23,291 nt of DNA. It comes from Anaerolineales bacterium (GTDB lineage: Bacteria; Chloroflexota; Anaerolineae; Anaerolineales; Villigracilaceae). Positions 16,608 through 22,554 of this stretch are shown here, one piece after another. The stretch spans positions 1-23,291 of the forward strand of contig JADGQD010000007.1 in assembly GCA_017882065.1 (NCBI GenBank). The letters run 5' to 3'. The notes below the pieces were generated by a model that was given only the letters and a program-made list of their open reading frames with translations, had not been told where the DNA came from and searched no databases. The translations under genes and the position numbers were made by a program. Each line of letters begins with the position of its first letter. Positions within the stretch are counted from its first letter, which is position 1.

Positions 16608-16626
16608 CCACCGCCTTTGGCGGTGG
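16608..16626 (+). repeat. Right-end hairpin of the IS200/IS605 element
   Basis: A perfect 8-bp stem (CCACCGCC at 16608-16615 with GGCGGTGG at 16619-16626) closes a TTT loop 44 bases after the tnpA stop. It may also help stop transcription, although no U-tract follows directly. Confidence 0.65.
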
Positions 16627-16878
16627 TAGTTTACTTTCAGACATGGAACCTCCACGAATGCCCGGGATTCAACACCGCTGAGCTCGATCATCTGACCTCT
16701 CGCAAAAGAGTCGCGCTTATGCTGAGGTCGTCATGAAAAATGGCAATTAAATTGACGCGGGGAACATCGATCCGGTCGTTGGTCATGGTTGGGCATCTCC
16801 CGTTCAGAGCCAGAGCTTCTGCTGCTAAGTATCCCAAAACAAATTATCCGGATTTCAACGATCCATCATCCGGTTGGT
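16627..16878. other. Intergenic stretch between the IS element and the next gene
   Basis: I see no convincing gene here. On the minus strand two short frames are joined by an ATGA overlap: 32 codons from 16786, and a second running from about 16691 into the IS right end. Neither is recognisable. They could be remnants of a gene cut by the insertion, but chance is equally likely. Confidence 0.4.
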
Positions 16879-17205
16879 TCAGGCCAGAATACCAGCCATA
16901 AATCCATCATACAACGAACTCCTCTCGGCCGCATCCATCGGCCGGGGAGGGTTTGCCTCCGCCACTTGGGGGGTGGGGAGGCATCGGGCCTGTGGCCCGA
17001 TGCCGGCAGCCAGTTGGATCTGCTCTTGAAGACGTGCATATGCCATCCTAAGGAGTGTTTCCGCAGATTCTGGCGCTCCAGACATCAGCATTGTCATCGT
17101 CTGTAACTGGGCTTCGGCGCGCTGTCGGATTTGTTCCAACTGCTGTATTGCTTGAGGGTCGCCCAGGCCAGCGGTCAGGATGATTTGACCGCTGGCATTT
17201 TCCAT
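16879..17205 (-). CDS. Hypothetical protein, helical N-terminal part
   Basis: This encodes a 108-residue predicted cytoplasmic protein that I do not recognise. Residues 12-65 look like an amphipathic helical region rich in Gln, Leu, Ala and Met (QQLEQIRQRAEAQLQTMTML), with a second helix AETLLRMAYARLQEQIQLAA. The C-terminal 40 residues are Pro-rich (CLPTPQVAEANPPRPMDAA). No signal peptide or metal motif is visible. It is transcribed divergently from the arsR-like gene, 113 bp apart, so it may share control with the cytochrome operon. No good ribosome-binding site precedes the ATG; a CATAAT lies 14 bases before it. A strong hairpin and G-rich tracts fall within the part encoding residues 68-88. 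The coding potential is moderate: helical composition argues for a real gene, the Pro-rich end less so. Confidence 0.5.
   Translation of the reverse strand: MENASGQIILTAGLGDPQAIQQLEQIRQRAEAQLQTMTMLMSGAPESAETLLRMAYARLQEQIQLAAGIGPQARCLPTPQVAEANPPRPMDAAERSSLYDGFMAGILA
16980..17004. repeat. Perfect 11-bp hairpin inside the hypothetical gene
   Basis: GGCATCGGGCC (16980-16990) and GGCCCGATGCC (16994-17004) form a perfect GC-rich stem with a TGT loop. No T-run follows on either strand, so it is not a standard terminator. Next to it lie G-tracts (16944-16951, 16968-16973, 16975-16978). Confidence 0.7.
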
Positions 17206-17288
17206 AAAGTATTTGTGACATTATGAACAATACAATATGACGAAGCACACTATATGTGCTATTCTTCACAAGAGTATTATGTTATATA

Positions 17289-17304
17289 TCGAATATTCGA
17301 ATAT
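17289..17304. promoter_or_regulatory. Overlapping palindromes, likely ArsR-family operator
   Basis: Two 12-bp perfect palindromes overlap by eight bases: TCGAATATTCGA (17289-17300) and ATATTCGAATAT (17293-17304). They end 14 bases before the ATG of the arsR-like gene. AT-rich imperfect palindromes containing ATTC/GAAT are usual ArsR/SmtB operators, so autoregulation of the whole downstream operon is likely. A binding event here could also influence the divergent gene. Confidence 0.65.
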
Positions 17305-17318
17305 CCGGATAAGGTCAT

Positions 17319-17654
17319 ATGATAACTTCAACCCTCACCCAGGAAATCACCCATCTCCACGCAGACCTGTGCTCTGCTCTGGCAGATCCAACCCGGCTGC
17401 TCTTGCTGTATGCCCTTTCAGACCAGCCGCGCAATGTCACTGAATTGACACAGGATCTGAATGTCCCCCAATCAAACGTATCGCGTCACCTGAAAGTGTT
17501 ACGGGATAGCGGCCTGGTAAAGACCACCCGTCATGGACCTACCGTCCAATATGAGCTTATGGACCACCGCGTCATTGAAGCTCTGGATCTCCTGCGCAGC
17601 ATCCTGCGCGACCGCATCCAGCACCGCGCCAGCCTGATCGTCGATAGCGAATAA
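17319..17654 (+). CDS. ArsR/SmtB-family transcriptional regulator
   Basis: This encodes a 111-residue winged-helix repressor. Typical features are ALADPTRLLLLYAL (about 20-33), the helix-turn-helix NVTELTQDLNVPQSNVSRHL (about 39-58) and the wing region LVKTTRHGPTVQYEL (about 66-80). A C-terminal dimer helix completes it. Its single cysteine (C18) lies in the first helix. The usual ELCVCDL metal site is absent, and so is the Cys pair used by sulfide/persulfide sensors such as BigR or SqrR. The effector is therefore unknown. GGATAAGG precedes the ATG with a 4-base gap. It is the first gene of the operon with the octaheme cytochrome, 30 bp downstream, and probably represses it through the palindromes just upstream. 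Family membership is certain; the ligand is open. Confidence 0.93.
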   Translation: MITSTLTQEITHLHADLCSALADPTRLLLLYALSDQPRNVTELTQDLNVPQSNVSRHLKVLRDSGLVKTTRHGPTVQYELMDHRVIEALDLLRSILRDRIQHRASLIVDSE

Positions 17655-17684
17655 GAGTTCTTTCCCATGCAACAAGGAGAAGAG

Positions 17685-19121
17685 ATGAAAAAAACCAAGC
17701 CCTTATGGATCGTTGGTGCACTTGGCATCTTTATGATCATCCTGGTGCCGGTTGTTTTTTTCTTGCCGCGCGTTGCCGCAGGCAAGGATGATCCCCAGGC
17801 TGGCGTGCCCGTACACCCTGTCCACACCAGCCACGCTGACATCGTACAGGGGCCGTTCGCGACCCCGCAAGAGGTGACCGCCGCCTGCCTGAAGTGCCAC
17901 CCGGATGCAGCCAGCCAGGTGATGAACACCGCCCACTTCCAATGGGTCGGCCAGGCGGAGACCGTTCCCGGCCACGACGGCCTGGTGGAAGCCATCGGCA
18001 AGAGGAATTTGATCAACAATTTCTGCATCGGCATCCAGGGCAACTGGAATAAGTGCACCACCTGTCACGCCGGCTACGGCTGGTCGGATGCCAGTTTTGA
18101 TTTTAACAACCCGAATAACGTGGACTGCCTGATCTGCCATGCCGACATGGCGCTCTATGCCAAGGGCGACAACGGCAATCCGGCGGATGGCGTTGACCTG
18201 GTGGCCGCAGCTCAAAGTGTGCGCGCCCCTACCCGTGAGAACTGCGGCTATTGCCACTTCAACGGCGGGGGCGGTAACGGCGTCAAGCACGGCGACCTGG
18301 ATTCCAGCCTGATCTACCCGGTGGCCAACCTGGATGTGCACATGGGGGAACTGAATTTCCAGTGCACAGACTGCCACCGCACCACCGACCATCAGATCGC
18401 CGGCCGTTCCATCTCCGTCAGTGTGGACAGCGCCAACCAGGTCAGCTGCACCGACTGCCACAGCAGCACCCCTCACCAGGATGAGCGCATCAACGCCCAC
18501 ACCCAGTCGGTCGCCTGCCAGACCTGCCACATCCCGGCCATGGCCCTGAAGGATCCCACCAAGATGGTCTGGGACTGGTCCACTGCCGGGCAGAATCTTC
18601 CGGAGGACCATTACACCTACCTCAAGATAAAAGGTAGTTTCATCTATGAGAAGAACGTCCAGCCGACCTACCTCTGGTACAACGAAACTATTTCTTACCG
18701 CTATCTCCTGGGCGACAAGATCGACCCCTCCAAACCGGTGGTCATGAATCCGCCGGCCGGCAGCCTCGACGATCCCACTGCCAAGATCTTCCCCTTCAAA
18801 CTGCACGTTGCCAAACAGCCATACGATACCGTCAATAATTATCTTCTCCAGCCGCTGACCGCCGGTCAGGGCGGTTTCTGGACATCCTTCGACTGGAACT
18901 CCGCCCTGCAGCTGGGGTCCCAGTTCACCGGCATTCCGTATAGCGGTCAATACGGCTTCACCGAAACCTGGATGTACTGGCCGACCACCCACATGGTCCA
19001 GCCGGCGGAAAACTCCCTCCAGTGCAACGATTGCCATGGCAGCAACGGCCGCATGGACTGGCTGGCGCTTGGCTATCCCGGCGACCCGATGGTCTGGGGA
19101 GGCCGCTTCCAGCGGCGGTAG
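17685..19121 (+). CDS. Octaheme c-type cytochrome, tetrathionate reductase (OTR) family
   Basis: This encodes 478 residues with a lysine-rich N-terminus and hydrophobic helix (8-30) acting as signal or membrane anchor, so it works outside the cytoplasm. Exactly eight CxxCH heme sites occur: C68, C124, C148, C187, C227, C255, C278 and C447 (first Cys of each). Family hallmarks include VKHGDLDSS (200-208), TQSVACQTCHIPA (273-285) and PTKMVWDWSTAGQ (291-303). Shewanella OTR reduces tetrathionate, nitrite and hydroxylamine in vitro. Its special heme has a lysine ligand, and a nearby cysteine lies in the active site. Here K201 and C114 (N-N-F-C before the second heme) are candidates for these. The ATG at 17685 has AAGGAG seven bases upstream. 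The next gene, 12 bp on, probably supplies its electrons. The true substrate is unknown. Confidence 0.9.
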   Translation: MKKTKPLWIVGALGIFMIILVPVVFFLPRVAAGKDDPQAGVPVHPVHTSHADIVQGPFATPQEVTAACLKCHPDAASQVMNTAHFQWVGQAETVPGHDGLVEAIGKRNLINNFCIGIQGNWNKCTTCHAGYGWSDASFDFNNPNNVDCLICHADMALYAKGDNGNPADGVDLVAAAQSVRAPTRENCGYCHFNGGGGNGVKHGDLDSSLIYPVANLDVHMGELNFQCTDCHRTTDHQIAGRSISVSVDSANQVSCTDCHSSTPHQDERINAHTQSVACQTCHIPAMALKDPTKMVWDWSTAGQNLPEDHYTYLKIKGSFIYEKNVQPTYLWYNETISYRYLLGDKIDPSKPVVMNPPAGSLDDPTAKIFPFKLHVAKQPYDTVNNYLLQPLTAGQGGFWTSFDWNSALQLGSQFTGIPYSGQYGFTETWMYWPTTHMVQPAENSLQCNDCHGSNGRMDWLALGYPGDPMVWGGRFQRR

Positions 19122-19133
19122 GAGGGAGCACAC

Positions 19134-21971
19134 ATGAAAAACAAGATGCATCTCAACGCACGTACTAAGAACTTATCCGAAAATTATGCTCCAGGCGGCG
19201 TCCGCGCCGCCGGGGACGGCGGCAAGAGCAATTTTAGGATAGATTCTAAATGGATCACCGCCGGGATCCTGCTGCTGGTGGTTGCCCTGGCCGGGGTTGG
19301 GATACGCCTCGCCGCGGCTCGTGGCGCCCAGGTCCCGCAGGCGCAGGTCTCGCCGCTGCATCCCGCCTTTGCCTTTCTCGACCCAAGCGGGGCGAACGTC
19401 CTCACCAGCAATACCCCCATCTCCACGATGAAGACTTGCGGCCAGTGCCACGATACCAATTTCATCGCCAGCCACAGCTTCCACTCGGACCTTGGTCTGT
19501 CAGACATCCAGGCGGGCAAGGCCAGCACCGGCCTCTTTGGCCAGTGGGACCCGCTGACCTACCGCTATCTTTCCCAGCCAGGTGATACCCGCCTCGATCT
19601 GAGCACCGCCGGCTGGATCATGTACAACGCCAGTCGCTTCGCCGGCGGCGGCCCGGGCATCACTTCCCGCAGCGGGCAGCCTTTGACCAGCCTGGTCGCC
19701 AGCGCGAATAACCCTGAAACGTCAGTGCTCGATACAGCCACAGGCCAGGCAGTCGCCTGGGGCTGGAATCAGTCCGGCACGCTCGAAATGGACTGCTTCC
19801 TGTGCCACTTCCCCGTCCCCGACAACCAGGCCCGCATCATGACCATCCAGTCCGGGCAGTTTGCCTGGGCCAACACCGCCACCCTGCAGGGCACCGGCAT
19901 TGTCACGAAATCCACCGACGGCTGGACCTGGAACGCGGACGCCTTCGACGCCAACGGCCTGCTCCTGCAGGCTTATGTCACCGTCCAGGACCCCACCAAC
20001 GACAACTGCGCCCAGTGCCATGGGCTGGTCCACATGGACACCAAGAATCCGCTGACGCTGCCGGCCTGCACCGACACCTCCTACCAGCAGACGGCCTCCA
20101 CTGGCCAGGTCATCTCGCCGCAAAAGATCTCCGAGTCGGGCGTCAACCTGACCGACAAAGAAAGCCTCACCCGCTCCTGGGACATCCATGCCGAGCGCGG
20201 GCTGCAGTGCGTGGACTGCCACTTCTCGCTGAACAACCCGATCTACTACCAGGAGAACGCCGCCCTGCGCCCGGCAAGCCTGCTCTTCGACCCGCGCCGC
20301 ATCGACCTGGGTGAGTACTTAAAATTCCCGGACCACAACCTCGCCCGCGGCCAGAGCGCCCAGTACAATATTGCCCCCGAACTCAAGGGCACCATGCGCC
20401 GCTGCGAGTCCTGCCACGACGCCAACAAGATCCACGCCAGCTGGCTGCCCTATGTGGAGCGCCACATGAGCGTCGTGGCCTGCGAAACCTGTCACGTCCC
20501 GCAACTATATGCCCCGGCCATCCGATCCTACGACTGGACAGTGGTCACACTGGACGGTCAGGCGGCGGCCACCTGCCGCGGCACGGAAGGCACCGGGGCA
20601 CAGGCCACCGACCTGGTCAACGGGTACCAGCCGGTGCTGATGCCGCGCACCAACATCGACGGCGGAACGGCGCTGGCCCCCTATAACCTGATCACCACCT
20701 GGTACTGGGCTTACGACGACAACGGCCAGACCCTCCCGGTGCGCCTGGCGGACCTCGAAACTGCTTTTCTCGCCAACGGCAATTACGCCCCGGAGATCCT
20801 GGCTGCTTTCGACCAGAACTCGGACGGCGTCGTCGACTCGAGCGAACTGGTGATCGACTCGGACGCCAAACTGAATGCGGTCACCGGGCGGCTCTCGGCC
20901 CTGGGCCTGAATAACCCGCACATCCTCGGGCTGGTGCAGCCCTACAGCATCAACCACGACGTGGCTGGCAAGGGCTGGGCCATCCGGGACTGCCAGACCT
21001 GCCATGCCACCAATTCGCGCCTCACCCAGCCCATCAAGCTGGCCTCCTCCTTCCCGGCCGATGTGATGCCCACCTTCGCCGCCGATACCAACGTCAGCGC
21101 TGACGGGCAGATCTATGTCAAGGGTGGCGCCCTGTACTACCAGCCCGCTACCGCGGCGGAAGGCCGCTACGTGTTCGGCCACAGCCGGGTCGCCTGGGTG
21201 GACTGGCTAGGCGGTCTGTTCTTCCTCGGCGTGTTGGCGGCCGTGGCCGGGCACAGCGGTTTGCGCATGGTCTCGTCTCTCCGGCGGCCAACGCTTGAAA
21301 CCAAACAAAAGAAAGTTTATCTATATCAAGCCTATGAGCGGTTCTGGCACTGGCTGCAGACCGCCGTCATCCTGCTGCTGCTCATTACCGGGCTGATCAT
21401 CCACCGCCCCGATCTCTTCACCGTTTTCTCCTTCCAGGGCGTGGTGAGCATGCACAATGTCCTGTGGGTCATTCTGGGAATCAACGCCGCCCTCTCGCTG
21501 TTCTACCATCTCGCCAGCGGACAGATCAAGCAATTCATCCCGCGCCCCTACGGTTTCTTCGACGATGCCATCGTACAGACCAGGTATTACCTGCGCGGCA
21601 TCTTCAAACACGAACCGCATCCATTCGAGAAAACGCCCGAGAAAAAAATGAACCCGCTCCAGCAGGTCACATACATTGCCATCTTGAATGTGCTGCTGCC
21701 ACTCCAGGGTCTCACCGGCATCCTGATGTGGGGTATGCAGAAGTGGCCGGCGCTGGCGGGCAAGTTGGGCGGGCTGCCGTTCCTGGCCCCGTTCCACACC
21801 CTGATCGCCTGGCTGTTCGCGGCCTTCATAGTCGGACACGTCTACCTGACCACCACCGGTGGCCCCAGGCCTTTGGACAGCATCAAGGCCATGGTGACCG
21901 GCTGGGAAGAAGTCGAAACGCACGAAGTGGCGCAGAAAGATAAAACTGTGCCGGAAAAGGAGAATAAATAA
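19134..21971 (+). CDS. Heptaheme cytochrome c fused to a cytochrome b-type membrane domain, with EF-hand
   Basis: This encodes 945 residues. One helix (about 41-61) anchors the N-terminus. A large extracytoplasmic region carries seven CxxCH sites (C102, C221, C292, C359, C424, C450, C620). Between the sixth and seventh is a textbook EF-hand loop, D560-x-N562-x-D564-G-V-x-D568-x2-E571. The C-terminal 260 residues form five or so helices like the Ni-Fe hydrogenase or formate dehydrogenase cytochrome b / b561 family, with membrane histidines H739, H774, H792, H888 and H902 as possible heme b ligands. This layout suits a quinone:cytochrome c oxidoreductase feeding, or fed by, the octaheme protein encoded 12 bp upstream. 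GGAGG precedes the ATG. Its stop overlaps the next start (TAATG), implying coupled translation. The domain calls are firm; the electron direction is inference. Confidence 0.88.
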   Translation: MKNKMHLNARTKNLSENYAPGGVRAAGDGGKSNFRIDSKWITAGILLLVVALAGVGIRLAAARGAQVPQAQVSPLHPAFAFLDPSGANVLTSNTPISTMKTCGQCHDTNFIASHSFHSDLGLSDIQAGKASTGLFGQWDPLTYRYLSQPGDTRLDLSTAGWIMYNASRFAGGGPGITSRSGQPLTSLVASANNPETSVLDTATGQAVAWGWNQSGTLEMDCFLCHFPVPDNQARIMTIQSGQFAWANTATLQGTGIVTKSTDGWTWNADAFDANGLLLQAYVTVQDPTNDNCAQCHGLVHMDTKNPLTLPACTDTSYQQTASTGQVISPQKISESGVNLTDKESLTRSWDIHAERGLQCVDCHFSLNNPIYYQENAALRPASLLFDPRRIDLGEYLKFPDHNLARGQSAQYNIAPELKGTMRRCESCHDANKIHASWLPYVERHMSVVACETCHVPQLYAPAIRSYDWTVVTLDGQAAATCRGTEGTGAQATDLVNGYQPVLMPRTNIDGGTALAPYNLITTWYWAYDDNGQTLPVRLADLETAFLANGNYAPEILAAFDQNSDGVVDSSELVIDSDAKLNAVTGRLSALGLNNPHILGLVQPYSINHDVAGKGWAIRDCQTCHATNSRLTQPIKLASSFPADVMPTFAADTNVSADGQIYVKGGALYYQPATAAEGRYVFGHSRVAWVDWLGGLFFLGVLAAVAGHSGLRMVSSLRRPTLETKQKKVYLYQAYERFWHWLQTAVILLLLITGLIIHRPDLFTVFSFQGVVSMHNVLWVILGINAALSLFYHLASGQIKQFIPRPYGFFDDAIVQTRYYLRGIFKHEPHPFEKTPEKKMNPLQQVTYIAILNVLLPLQGLTGILMWGMQKWPALAGKLGGLPFLAPFHTLIAWLFAAFIVGHVYLTTTGGPRPLDSIKAMVTGWEEVETHEVAQKDKTVPEKENK

Positions 21972-22543
21972 TGGCTACCGTTGCTCCTGCAAATGAAACG
22001 ACTGCCAAGGCCCGCAAGGGACTGTTCAACCGCCCCGAAAAACCGTACATCCATCCCTACCTGGGCGGGGCGCTGCTCGGCCTGGTGCTGTTCCTGGCCT
22101 TCCTGCTCACCCGCAATGGCCTGGGCGCCTCGGGCGGCCTGAACCGCTATGTGGCGGCCCTCGAGGACCTGATCGTCCCCGGGCACGTGGACCAGACCCC
22201 CTACCTGCTGAAGATGGCCGGCGGGAACCTGAACCCGCTGGACGACTGGAGCGTGCCGGTGGTGACCGGTGCCATCCTGGGCGGGTTCGTGGCCGGTTTC
22301 CTCAACGGCCGGCTCAAGGTCCAGATCAACAAGGGACCGAATATCTCGAACCGCACCCGCCTCATCATGGCCTTCGTCGGCGGCGTGATCTTTGCCTACG
22401 GGGCGCGCATGGCGCGCGGCTGCACCTCCGGTCAGGCGCTCTCCGGCGGCGCGACGCTGTCGGCTGGGTCGTGGGCGCTGATGATGTGCATCTTCGGCGG
22501 CGCCTATGCCCTGGCGTATTTCCTGCGGAAGTTCTGGAACTAA
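21971..22543 (+). CDS. YeeE/YedE-family membrane protein (first of a pair)
   Basis: This encodes a 190-residue protein with four to five membrane helices and the YeeE/YedE (DUF395) signature GARMARGCTSGQALSGGA, with the conserved C151. The family includes the E. coli thiosulfate importer YeeE (TsuA), in which conserved cysteines line the path of the ion. Many bacteria, as here, split the protein into two half-size partners. A hydrophilic N-terminus (1-27) precedes the first helix. Its ATG overlaps the stop of the cytochrome fusion gene by one base, so it belongs to the same operon. Import of thiosulfate, the product expected from tetrathionate reduction, or of another sulfur species would fit, but the substrate cannot be shown from sequence. 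Confidence 0.85.
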   Translation: MATVAPANETTAKARKGLFNRPEKPYIHPYLGGALLGLVLFLAFLLTRNGLGASGGLNRYVAALEDLIVPGHVDQTPYLLKMAGGNLNPLDDWSVPVVTGAILGGFVAGFLNGRLKVQINKGPNISNRTRLIMAFVGGVIFAYGARMARGCTSGQALSGGATLSAGSWALMMCIFGGAYALAYFLRKFWN

Positions 22544-22554
22544 AGGAGCCCGAC

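Larger units (their letters stand above)
16000..16640 (+). mobile_element. Solo IS200/IS605-family insertion element (tnpA only)
   Basis: A single Y1 transposase gene lies between two subterminal hairpins (16007-16025 and 16608-16626), as in IS200-type elements. These lack terminal inverted repeats and move as single strands. No tnpB-like gene is present. A second small hairpin (GCGCCT/AGGCGC, 16581-16595) follows tnpA. The exact ends cannot be fixed: a TTTAC tetrad-like sequence occurs at 16632-16636, and the left end is near 16000. The element occupies the position where the promoter of the minus-strand chaperone operon is expected. Confidence 0.75.

Noticed and set aside
16640..16786. Two ATGA-coupled mini-frames on the minus strand reaching the IS right end
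   Set aside because: They are very short (32 codons and fewer) and unrecognisable; a truncated gene cannot be distinguished from chance.
17703..19151. 482-codon minus-strand open frame opposite the octaheme cytochrome
   Set aside because: The plus strand has eight CxxCH motifs, a signal sequence and a ribosome-binding site; the opposite frame is a compositional shadow rich in Gly, Val and Ala.
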